DNA of 24,270 nt, from assembly GCA_040881995.1 (NCBI GenBank), contig JBBECD010000137.1, positions 1 through 24,270 of the forward strand. Reading direction: 5' to 3'. Of this stretch, positions 7,563-13,856 are shown one piece after another. Each line of letters begins with the position of its first letter. The first letter of the stretch is position 1. Source of the DNA: JAQCEJ01 sp040881995 (GTDB taxonomy: Bacteria > Planctomycetota > Planctomycetia > Planctomycetales > Planctomycetaceae). Made by a program: the position numbers and the translations under genes. The notes below the pieces were generated by a model, which saw only the letters and a program-made list of their open reading frames with translations, was not told the origin of the DNA and searched no databases.

Positions 7563-9103
7563 GTCGTCTCCTTGGTGCAACGCTCGGGGCGTTTGATGAA
7601 CTTCGTGTCGGCTTCTGCGATAACATTCGCCTCCTGTGAAGTCGACGCCGCAAAACCGCTCGCTTCGGCTTCCGAGCCGTTATCCTCGGCGATTGGCACA
7701 ACGACATCGACAACCAGCGTTTTTTCGATGACGCGCATCGACTTCCAGTGTCCCAATTGAAACCGCGTCATAAAGCCGATTCCCAGCACGATGACGAACG
7801 CGCTGCATGCGCTCCAGCTCGTGATCAGATTGCCGCCAAAATATTTCCAGGCGATATACGTCGGCAAAACCATAACGACCCAACCGGCGAACAGCGAATA
7901 CCACAGACTGAACCGCGTATCGCCCGCCCCGCGAATTGCCGAGCCGAAGACGATCGCCATGCCGTCGAACAAGCAGTACAGCGCGACGAACTTTAGCAGC
8001 GTGGGGACGAGTTGCTTAATCTCCTCCGGCGGCGCGGTCTCGCTCCCCATCCAGTAGGGCGTCATGATGATTTCAGGAAATAGAATGTAGACCGCTCCGC
8101 AGACCGTCATGAAACCGGCGGTCAGCCAGAATGCCATCCAGGTCGTTTTGACGGCGAGTTCGGGTCGGCCTTCGCCGATCCGCTGGCCGACGAGCGTCAT
8201 CACCGCTGTCCCGATCCCGAGCATCGGCAGAAAGGCGAGCGTATTGAGGTTGAACGTCAAATTCGTGGCGGCAAGCGCGGCGGTGCCGAGTTGACCGACG
8301 AGCAGAATGAAGACCGAGAACCCGGCGACGTCGCTCAAGAACGTCCAGCCGTTGGGGAGTCCGTACCGCACCAGCCGGCCGAAGAGTTCGCGGTCGAGTT
8401 TCCAGTGATGAAAAAAGCTGTACGCCTTGACGCGGGGAAACTTCACCATCAGCCACATGAACAGCAGGCAGCCGGTGATTTGCGCGGTGACCGTCGCCCA
8501 CGCCGCCCCTTCGATCCCCATCCGCGGCGTGAAGGAAGTGCCGAAAATCAACAGATAATCGAGCACGAAATTGACGAGCACCGCGAACAGATTCACATAC
8601 ATGACGACGCGGCTCGAACCGATGCCTGCGAAAAAACTCGACATCACCGACGAGGCGAGCATGGGAATCGACCCGATGCATAGAATGCGGAAATACGCCG
8701 CTTCGAGGTGTCGGACTTCGGCTTCGTGTCCGATGGTCTCGAAAATCCAGGAGGAAAACGGAGCGCAGGCGAGCACGCCGCCGCCGAACAGCATCACAAA
8801 GTAGAGCCCCTGCCACGTGACCGCCGCGGCTCGCGCCGGTTGGTTCGCTCCCTCGTACTGGGCCACGAAGGCGGTGACGTACGTCGCCGTCCCCATCGCC
8901 AGGCTGACCAGCGTAAAGTGCAGCATCGCCGAGGGCATCGCCGCGGCGAGGGCGTCGGTGGAATACCAGGTGAGGAGAATGCGGTCGACGATATTCATCA
9001 ACGACAGCGATCCCGAGCTGAGAATCAAAGGCCAGGCGACATGTATCAACTCGCGCAACGACCCCGCCGGAGCACGGTGCGACGTGTCGGGTTCCGTACT
9101 CAT
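7550..9103 (-). CDS. MATE-family multidrug/metabolite efflux transporter
   Basis: From ATG 9103 this gives 517 residues with about twelve hydrophobic segments. The MATE/NorM pattern is visible: 'WPLILSSGSLSLMNIVDRILLTWYS' in the first segment, the second-half equivalent 'NGWTFLSDVAGFSVFILLVGQLG', and 'GIGTAVMTLVGQRIGEGRPE' after the eighth. MATE proteins sit in the cytoplasmic membrane and export cationic drugs or metabolites in exchange for Na+ or H+. An in-frame ATG at 9124 would add seven residues. Ribosome sites for both are weak (AGAAGG ten bases before 9103), so the start is uncertain. The C-terminus after the last helix is a hydrophilic tail of roughly 60 residues, longer than usual. 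The stop overlaps the aminotransferase start. Confidence 0.9.
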   Translation of the reverse strand: MSTEPDTSHRAPAGSLRELIHVAWPLILSSGSLSLMNIVDRILLTWYSTDALAAAMPSAMLHFTLVSLAMGTATYVTAFVAQYEGANQPARAAAVTWQGLYFVMLFGGGVLACAPFSSWIFETIGHEAEVRHLEAAYFRILCIGSIPMLASSVMSSFFAGIGSSRVVMYVNLFAVLVNFVLDYLLIFGTSFTPRMGIEGAAWATVTAQITGCLLFMWLMVKFPRVKAYSFFHHWKLDRELFGRLVRYGLPNGWTFLSDVAGFSVFILLVGQLGTAALAATNLTFNLNTLAFLPMLGIGTAVMTLVGQRIGEGRPELAVKTTWMAFWLTAGFMTVCGAVYILFPEIIMTPYWMGSETAPPEEIKQLVPTLLKFVALYCLFDGMAIVFGSAIRGAGDTRFSLWYSLFAGWVVMVLPTYIAWKYFGGNLITSWSACSAFVIVLGIGFMTRFQLGHWKSMRVIEKTLVVDVVVPIAEDNGSEAEASGFAASTSQEANVIAEADTKFIKRPERCTKETTCGR

Positions 9104-9223
9104 TTTAGGACTGCCTTCTGACATTCACGATCCAAAAAGGGAGGATCTGATTTATATCGTCTCATGCTTGGGGACCGACAGGGCTGACACAAAAATGGTT
9201 CGACTCCTCGAGGGAACATCGAA

Positions 9224-9736
9224 CTACCCTGCGAGATCGAGTCGCCGTATTTTATGCATGATTAAGAAGAGGTGAAGTGGATCGTCCATCAACTCGACGA
9301 AACCAAATCGGGAATAGAACTCATACGCTGCCTCGTCGATGGCGTGGACTTCCACAGCCAAGATGCCGATTTGTTCGGCGATCGTTTGGCAACGCCGCAG
9401 CGCATCGATCAACAAGAGTTTGCCCAGCTTCTTTCCTTGATGCAGTTGATCGACTGCCAAGCGCCCGAGGAGAACGGCTGGGATGGCAATTCTTGGTAAA
9501 CCTTTGGCCTGGTCCTGAGACAGATCATCAAACCCGATGCTGTGACTGGACAGAGAATAGAAGCCAAGAACCGATGTCGAATTTCGTTCGATGGCGACAT
9601 AAGTTCTCGCCAGATCACGTCGATCAAATTGTCCAGATCGGAACTTCAGCCACTCATCGAGTTCCGCGCGCCCACATTGAAACGATGATCGGTTATGATA
9701 TTTCGCAAGCCGCTCGATGATTCGTTCGCCTGGCAT
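9224..9736 (-). CDS. GNAT acetyltransferase toxin (TacT-like)
   Basis: This 170-residue GNAT protein shows the TacT/AtaT pattern: 'VLGFYSLSSHS' strands, the acetyl-CoA loop 'GRLAVDQLHQGKKLGKLLL' (residues 91-109), and 'YEFYSRFGFVEL' with the conserved active-site tyrosine (about Tyr141). Toxins of this family acetylate the amino group of aminoacyl-tRNA and block translation. That is family knowledge; the tRNA target here is unknown. Start ATG 9736 is 15 bases after the stop of the DUF1778 antitoxin gene, with only a weak ribosome site, as fits a toxin expressed below its antitoxin. The acetyl-CoA site (Q/R-x-x-G-x-G/A type) reads QGKKLG. Catalytic elements look intact, so the pair may be functional. 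Confidence 0.87.
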   Translation of the reverse strand: MPGERIIERLAKYHNRSSFQCGRAELDEWLKFRSGQFDRRDLARTYVAIERNSTSVLGFYSLSSHSIGFDDLSQDQAKGLPRIAIPAVLLGRLAVDQLHQGKKLGKLLLIDALRRCQTIAEQIGILAVEVHAIDEAAYEFYSRFGFVELMDDPLHLFLIMHKIRRLDLAG

Positions 9737-9751
9737 TCGTGACGACCCGCG

Positions 9752-10054
9752 TTACGGAGTTTCAGACGATCGATTCATCATTTCCTTCTTGTAATACTCC
9801 GCCGCCTCCATGAGGGCTTGATTCGGCTTCGAATCCTCGTCGTCGAGAATCGCCAGAAGCCGGTCCCGGTCGCGGTCTGACAGCACGGTCACTGCATTTT
9901 CGGAAAGAATGGTTTGTGCATCCATGATCAGTGTTGAAAGCGCGTATTGCTCGACCGACTGCCCCAAAACCGCAGCCGCCCTTTCGATCACTACTCTTGC
10001 TTCGTCCGGCAGGCGAAGGTTCAGTCGAGCGTCTTTTTTTCCCGCGGTTGCCAT
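9752..10054 (-). CDS. DUF1778 ribbon-helix-helix antitoxin (TacA-like)
   Basis: From ATG 10054 the protein has 100 residues. The N-terminal ribbon-helix-helix motif is plain ('ARLNLRLPDEARVVIERAAAVLGQSVEQYALSTLI'), followed by the toxin-binding tail typical of DUF1778 ('LSDRDRDRLLAILDD...PNQALMEAAEYYKK'). It should bind the GNAT toxin and repress its own promoter. I used the internal ATG because AGGAG lies seven bases before it and the family fold starts just after; a start at 10117 would add 21 unrelated residues. It comes first in the two-gene operon, the usual order. A possible -10 box for it lies at 10097-10102 on the minus strand. Confidence 0.88.
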   Translation of the reverse strand: MATAGKKDARLNLRLPDEARVVIERAAAVLGQSVEQYALSTLIMDAQTILSENAVTVLSDRDRDRLLAILDDEDSKPNQALMEAAEYYKKEMMNRSSETP

Positions 10055-10096
10055 GTTTTTTCTCCTTTCCGGTGCCATCAGATGGACGATCATCAA

Positions 10097-10102
10097 ATTG
10101 TA
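10097..10102 (-). promoter_or_regulatory. Possible -10 box of the toxin-antitoxin operon
   Basis: Read on the minus strand this is TACAAT (five of six bases of the sigma-70 -10 consensus), 42 bases before the antitoxin ATG. No good -35 hexamer was found at 16-18 bp, so the site is only a candidate. Confidence 0.22.
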
Positions 10103-10196
10103 GCAAATGTACGGCATCTTGCCAGATGGGGTCGATGAAAAAACAGGGGAAGCACGTTACTTACAATTGTCACGGGCTCTTTTGCATGGCAATCTC

Positions 10197-10227
10197 TTGA
10201 CGTCCCCCCGTTTTTGCAAGATACTAT
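10197..10227 (+). promoter_or_regulatory. Possible sigma-70-type promoter of the DUF1501 gene
   Basis: TTGACG at 10197-10202 (five of six to the -35 consensus) is followed after 19 bases by TACTAT at 10222-10227 (four of six to -10). It lies 46 bases before the ATG at 10274. The long spacer keeps confidence low. Confidence 0.28.
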
Positions 10228-10273
10228 CACATAAGCGATTTTGGATTACTCCCGCCAGATTCGAAGGTGCGCC

Positions 10274-11725
10274 ATGGCTCTTTCACCCGCCGGTTTTCCC
10301 ACCCATCCGCAGATGTCCCGCCGCACGGCTCTTCAAGTCGGTTCGATCGGGTTGCTCGGGCTGGGGATGAACCACGTGCAAGGGCTTCGCGCCCTCGCCG
10401 GGCCGGACGTCAAACCGGGCAAAGCCCGCTCCGTCATCTATATTTTCCTCTCCGGCGGATTGGCCCAGCACGAGAGCTTCGACATGAAGCCCGAAACTCC
10501 CGCTGAAATCCGCGGCGAGTTTGCCCCGATCGACACCGCGACTCCCGGGATAAACATCTGCGAACATTTGCCGCTGCTCGCCGCCCGCAGCAATCTGTGG
10601 GCGCTCTGCCGTTCGCTCACGCATCCCTATACGGGACACTCCGAAGGGCATCATGTGATGCTCACCGGAAGAACGATGATTCCCCCCGGATTCAGCGGCG
10701 ACAAACCGAAATCGTCCGACTGGCCGGCGATCGCGTGCGTCGTCAATCAGGTCGCCAACCGCACGAACAATCTTCCTCCCGCCGTGGTGCTGCCGGAAAC
10801 GCTGATTCACCGCACCGGCCGCACCATCCCCGGGCAGTTCGCCGGCCACATGGGAAGCCGCTGGAACCCGTGGTTCATCGAAGCCTCGGCCTTCAACGCC
10901 GTCAATTACGGCGCGTATCCCGAATATGGTTTTCATTTCGAGCGCGGACCTGAAAACCCCGAGGGGTGGAAGTTCCAGGCCCCGAGTCTCACGTTGCCCG
11001 AAGGTTTTTCGAACAATCGCTTAGGCGACCGCTTGCACCTGTTGAATACCGTCGAGTCGCAGTTGCACGAACTCGAAGATCATGCCCGCATTGCCGATTT
11101 CGACCGGCAACGCCAAATGGCCGTCTCGCTGCTCGCCGACCCGCAAGTCCGTCAGGCGGTTGATGTCACGAACGCTGACGATGCCACGCAACGGCGCTAT
11201 GGCAAGAACGTCTTCGGCTGGTCGTGTCTGATGGCCCGCAACCTCGTCGAATCGGGCGTGAGCCTGGTGCAGGTCAACCTCGGCAATAACGAATCGTGGG
11301 ACACCCACGAAATGGCGTTCCCGCTGCTCAAGAACAATCTGCTCCCGCCCACCGACAGAGCGGTCTCGGCGTTGCTCGATGACCTTGCCGAGCGAGGTCT
11401 GCTCGACGACACGCTGATCGTCATGGCCGGTGAATTCGGCCGCACGCCGCGCATCACGATCACCGGCACGACGAATTCGGCCGGTCGCAATCATTGGGGC
11501 CCGGTGCAGAGCGTCTTCTTCGCCGGCGGCGGCGTCCGCGGCGGCACGGTGGTCGGCTCGTCCGACGCCGAGGGAGGCTACCCCGCCAGCGATGCGCAGA
11601 CGCCCGAAAACATGGCCGCGACCATCTACGAATCGCTCGGCCTGCCGGAGTCGATCACCATCCAGGACGAAGTCGGCCGCCCCCACTTCGTCTACCACGG
11701 CTCGCCGATCGCCGGGTTGTTCTAA
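10274..11725 (+). CDS. DUF1501 exported protein with twin-arginine signal
   Basis: This DUF1501 protein has 483 residues from ATG 10274. The start has GAAGG six bases upstream; a TTG at 10241 would add eleven residues. The N-terminus carries 'MSRRTALQVGSIGLLGLGM', a twin-arginine signal followed by a hydrophobic stretch, so folded export by Tat is expected. The body shows family words: 'YIFLSGGLAQHESFDMKPE', 'LTHPYTGHSEGHHVMLTG', 'WDTHEMAFPLLKNNLLPPTD' and 'VMAGEFGRTPRI' near the C-terminus. DUF1501 proteins belong to the alkaline-phosphatase/sulfatase-like superfamily and are highly expanded in planctomycetes, where they often pair with a DUF1549/DUF1553 (cytochrome-c-like) partner. No such partner is in this window, so this is a solitary copy. 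The enzymatic activity is unknown. Confidence 0.9.
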   Translation: MALSPAGFPTHPQMSRRTALQVGSIGLLGLGMNHVQGLRALAGPDVKPGKARSVIYIFLSGGLAQHESFDMKPETPAEIRGEFAPIDTATPGINICEHLPLLAARSNLWALCRSLTHPYTGHSEGHHVMLTGRTMIPPGFSGDKPKSSDWPAIACVVNQVANRTNNLPPAVVLPETLIHRTGRTIPGQFAGHMGSRWNPWFIEASAFNAVNYGAYPEYGFHFERGPENPEGWKFQAPSLTLPEGFSNNRLGDRLHLLNTVESQLHELEDHARIADFDRQRQMAVSLLADPQVRQAVDVTNADDATQRRYGKNVFGWSCLMARNLVESGVSLVQVNLGNNESWDTHEMAFPLLKNNLLPPTDRAVSALLDDLAERGLLDDTLIVMAGEFGRTPRITITGTTNSAGRNHWGPVQSVFFAGGGVRGGTVVGSSDAEGGYPASDAQTPENMAATIYESLGLPESITIQDEVGRPHFVYHGSPIAGLF

Positions 11726-11798
11726 GAGCATGGCCCGAAATGGGCCCCGATGACCCATTCCCAAGTCCACCCCTACAAAATTCGTTAGCATACGTCCC

Positions 11799-11812
11799 GT
11801 TTCACGTGAATC
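11799..11812. promoter_or_regulatory. parS-like ParB-binding site 1
   Basis: GTTTCACGTGAATC matches the bacterial parS core GTTTCACGTGAAAC at 13 of 14 positions. It lies 73 bases after the DUF1501 stop codon, outside any gene. Confidence 0.72.
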
Positions 11813-11840
11813 GGCCTCCCTCCCCCGACAACCAAGCCTC

Positions 11841-11854
11841 GTTTCACGTGAAAC
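11841..11854. promoter_or_regulatory. parS-like ParB-binding site 2 (perfect palindrome)
   Basis: GTTTCACGTGAAAC is a perfect 14-bp palindrome identical to the core of the conserved chromosomal parS site. With flanking bases it matches the 16-bp consensus TGTTTCACGTGAAACA at 15 of 16. Its centre is 42 bp from the centre of site 1, about four helical turns, so ParB dimers would bind on the same face of the DNA. Confidence 0.82.
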
Positions 11855-11948
11855 AAGCCGTCTGAAAATCGCAAGGCGAAAATCGAGCAAAAATGCAGCG
11901 AAATGCGCATTCGAGCGCACTTTCATCGCACTATGTGCGCGTCGTAAA

Positions 11949-11991
11949 CCCTTCTCCCTCCGGGAGAAGGTGGCCGAAGGCCGGATGAGGG
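11949..11991. repeat. REP-like palindromic repeat (CCTTCTCCC...GGGAGAAGG type)
   Basis: CCTTCTCCC and GGGAGAAGG form a stem (11950-11970), followed by TGGCCGAAGGCCGGATGAGGG. This GGGAGAAGGTGGCCGAAGGCCGGATGAGGG layout is a widespread intergenic repeat in many GC-rich bacteria (general knowledge). GGCC-GAA-GGCC makes a second small hairpin. Confidence 0.65.
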
Positions 11992-12393
11992 TGCATTTTG
12001 GCGCGCATTTGGGGCGCAAAAGTGACAAAAAACCACCAAAAACGACAAAAATCGATGCTTTGCGCGCAATTCAGCGCAAAAAAGCACGCCGGAATCGCCA
12101 TCGCGTCCGAAATCGAACTCATGACGCCCTCGCCCTTTACGATCCCCTCGCCGACGACGCAAAAAGTGCGCTGCACACGCATGTCATCGCGTGCATGTAA
12201 ACCGGCCATTTTTGTCGCTTAAGCCCCTCTCAATCCAACAATCCAGGAAGCCGAGGCAAACCAGGAACCCCCAAATCATCCGCCGATGCCAGACACGCAA
12301 ATTCCCCAACAGACCAGTCCGTAATATGGGTAAAATGAGAGATATAGGTCGGCAAACAACCCGTCGAAAAGTTGTTTGAAATGCATTTTGCGC

Positions 12394-12456
12394 GTCACTG
12401 GCGCGCTCAAAACGGTCACTCGCGCGCTCAAAAGCGTCACTCGCGCGTAGGAAAGC
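12394..12456. repeat. Three tandem 21-bp iteron-like repeats
   Basis: Units begin at 12394, 12415 and 12436, each starting GTCACT and carrying GCGCG followed by CTCAAAA or a variant. The period is exactly 21 bp, two helical turns. A degenerate fourth unit may begin at 12457 (GACATTTTGCGCGG). Such in-phase short direct repeats resemble iterons or arrays of operator sites. Confidence 0.65.
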
Positions 12457-12547
12457 GACATTTTGCGCGGACTTTTGCCCAACTCCGCAATTGAGTAAAC
12501 AACACTTTGGGAAGATTATTCAAGCACGGACGTTTTCGGGATTCGTG

Positions 12548-12574
12548 GTCAGTGGTCCGTCGTCAGTGGTCCGT
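12548..12574. repeat. 13-bp tandem duplication
   Basis: GTCAGTGGTCCGT occurs at 12548-12560 and again at 12562-12574. It looks like the simple 'cagtggtc' repeats scattered between planctomycete genes and has no clear role. Confidence 0.6.
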
Positions 12575-12629
12575 TGCCGGGCGTCGTGAAGCGACTCGGC
12601 CAGCCGCCGACCCGCTCCGCGCAACCATG

Positions 12630-12643
12630 CGCCTAAAGAGGCG
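12630..12643 (-). terminator. Small hairpin downstream of the DksA/TraR gene
   Basis: CGCCT-AAAG-AGGCG is a perfect 5-bp stem, about 100 bases past the stop of the last gene of the minus-strand cluster. No T-run follows on that strand, so this is a weak terminator candidate. Confidence 0.25.
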
Positions 12644-12745
12644 TTGATGCTTCGCATCCTCGTCGGATCGATGTTGGGGAATGGGATCCGTGTTTGGGAA
12701 CCATTTTTCATTGATGATTCATCATTCATTGTTGCACGCCAGTCA

Positions 12746-13093
12746 TCAACTGCCCAAACGCTGTTTGCAGGTGACGCAGAAGGGAACCTCGGGGGCGATC
12801 TCCAAGCGTTCCGGGGGAATTTCTCCGCCGCATTCGGTGCAGCGGCCGTACGTCCCGGCTTTGGTGCGTTCCAATGCGGCCCGCACACTCGAGAGTTGTG
12901 CCGAAAGTTTCCGCTTCGCGTGTAGCGAAAGTTGCTGATTTTGATAGGCGTCGATATAGGTCAGGCGGCCCACGGATGAATCCATCTTGGGAGCGCTCGT
13001 CGAATCTTCCATACCGTCAATTCGTTCGACAAGTTCCTGTTCCAGCTCGCGCAGAATGCGCTCGGCCTCAGCCATCGATGGTTGTTCGGACAT
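12746..13093 (-). CDS. DksA/TraR-family C4 zinc-finger protein
   Basis: The protein has 115 residues. It starts with a long helical, coiled-coil-like region (about 1-80) and ends with a C4 zinc finger: Cys85-x2-Cys88 in 'GRCTECGGEIPPERLE' and Cys106-x2-Cys109 in 'PFCVTCKQRL', the DksA/TraR signature. DksA enters the secondary channel of RNA polymerase and modulates initiation together with ppGpp. The short TraR-like members can act alone. The acidic tip motif of E. coli DksA is not obvious, so a polymerase role is inferred from family only. It lies 28 bases after the methyltransferase gene and appears to be the last gene of the long minus-strand cluster. Confidence 0.85.
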   Translation of the reverse strand: MSEQPSMAEAERILRELEQELVERIDGMEDSTSAPKMDSSVGRLTYIDAYQNQQLSLHAKRKLSAQLSSVRAALERTKAGTYGRCTECGGEIPPERLEIAPEVPFCVTCKQRLGS

Positions 13094-13121
13094 CGCATCA
13101 GTTCCTTCCGGGCCGGCTCGC

Positions 13122-13823
13122 TCAGTGGGGCCGCCGGCCCGTATAAATCCAGTCGGTGAATTCTTTGTGAACGTGTCGATTGTAGTAAGTCACAGGATGC
13201 GCGCCGACCTCGATAAGCTCATTCCGCATCGCGTCGAGAGTCGGCGCGTGATCGGTGTACGACCAGAGAGCGAGAATTCCCCCCGGCCGGAGATGCCGGG
13301 CGGCGCTCGATATTCCTGCGGGAGAATAGAATGAGGCGTTACCGTCGGCCAGATGCTCTTCGGGAGAGTGGTCGACATCGATCAAAATGGCATCATAAGG
13401 CGACTCGGGTTCAGCGAGCAGCCGGGCGTAAACGTCGCCTTCGATAATGTGTAATCGTCGCTCGCTATTCAGCGCGTCGGCGAGCGGAACCAGCCCTTGT
13501 TGCAGCCATTCGATAACCGGCGGCAAGTATTCGACGACGTCGACGCGGCCAACGCGATCACAAGCCAATGCGGCGTGAGCGGTGTAGCCCAGGCCCAGTC
13601 CGCCGACGAGCACGCGCAGGTCGCCGCCGTCGATTTGTTCCAAGGCAACGCGAGCGAGAGCGCGTTCGGAATCGGTATTTAAACTGCTCATCAGGAACTC
13701 GTGGTTGAGCGTGATCTCAGTCACCAACTCGTGGGGTTCCGAAAGAGTTTCACGTCGACGAAGACACAACGGCCCTAGCGCCGTATCGACGTACGCCAGA
13801 ATTTCAAAGGAATGAAACTTCAT
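13122..13823 (-). CDS. Spermidine-synthase-like SAM-binding methyltransferase-fold protein
   Basis: This 233-residue Rossmann-fold protein resembles the spermidine/spermine synthase branch. The nucleotide loop is 'VLVGGLGLGYTAHAAL' (about 72-87), the acidic ribose-binding residue follows in 'VDVVEYLPPVIEW', and 'IIEGDVYARL' and 'YDAILIDVDHSPEEHL' give the adenine-binding and catalytic-side strands. The N-terminal beta region of polyamine synthases is short. The motif-IV Asp is present (LIDVDHSP), but the polyamine site cannot be confirmed, so a methyltransferase on another substrate is equally possible. It follows the GroEL gene by 33 bases and precedes the zinc-finger gene by 28, in one transcription unit. 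Confidence 0.75.
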   Translation of the reverse strand: MKFHSFEILAYVDTALGPLCLRRRETLSEPHELVTEITLNHEFLMSSLNTDSERALARVALEQIDGGDLRVLVGGLGLGYTAHAALACDRVGRVDVVEYLPPVIEWLQQGLVPLADALNSERRLHIIEGDVYARLLAEPESPYDAILIDVDHSPEEHLADGNASFYSPAGISSAARHLRPGGILALWSYTDHAPTLDAMRNELIEVGAHPVTYYNRHVHKEFTDWIYTGRRPH

Positions 13824-13856
13824 GATGTTATTCCGTGGTGAAGAATCGCGAACATT

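Larger units (their letters stand above)
11726..12745. other. Long non-coding region with partition-like and iteron-like signals
   Basis: About 1 kb carries no credible gene: open frames here are short, Arg/Lys-rich translations of repeats. It holds two parS-like sites (11799-11812, 11841-11854), a REP-like palindrome (11949-11991), frequent GCGC words set among A/T tracts (about 17 counting overlaps, mainly 11903-12175 and 12389-12468), three 21-bp direct repeats (12394-12456) and a 13-bp tandem repeat (12548-12574). No DnaA box (TTATCCACA-like) was found by eye. The mix resembles a partition or replication locus more than a plain intergenic gap, but that reading is inference. Confidence 0.6.

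Noticed and set aside
6369..7760. Plus-strand open frame of 463 codons opposite the aminotransferase gene
   Set aside because: It is the antisense shadow of the aminotransferase and the end of the MATE gene; its protein is His/Arg-rich with no family features.
11021..12028. Minus-strand open frame of 335 codons opposite the DUF1501 gene
   Set aside because: It is a shadow of the DUF1501 coding region running into non-coding DNA with the parS sites; composition is not protein-like.
12276..12482. Minus-strand frame whose protein repeats 'RVTLLSARVTVLSAPVT'
   Set aside because: The peptide repeat is only the translation of the 21-bp DNA repeats; no ribosome site or homologue is evident.
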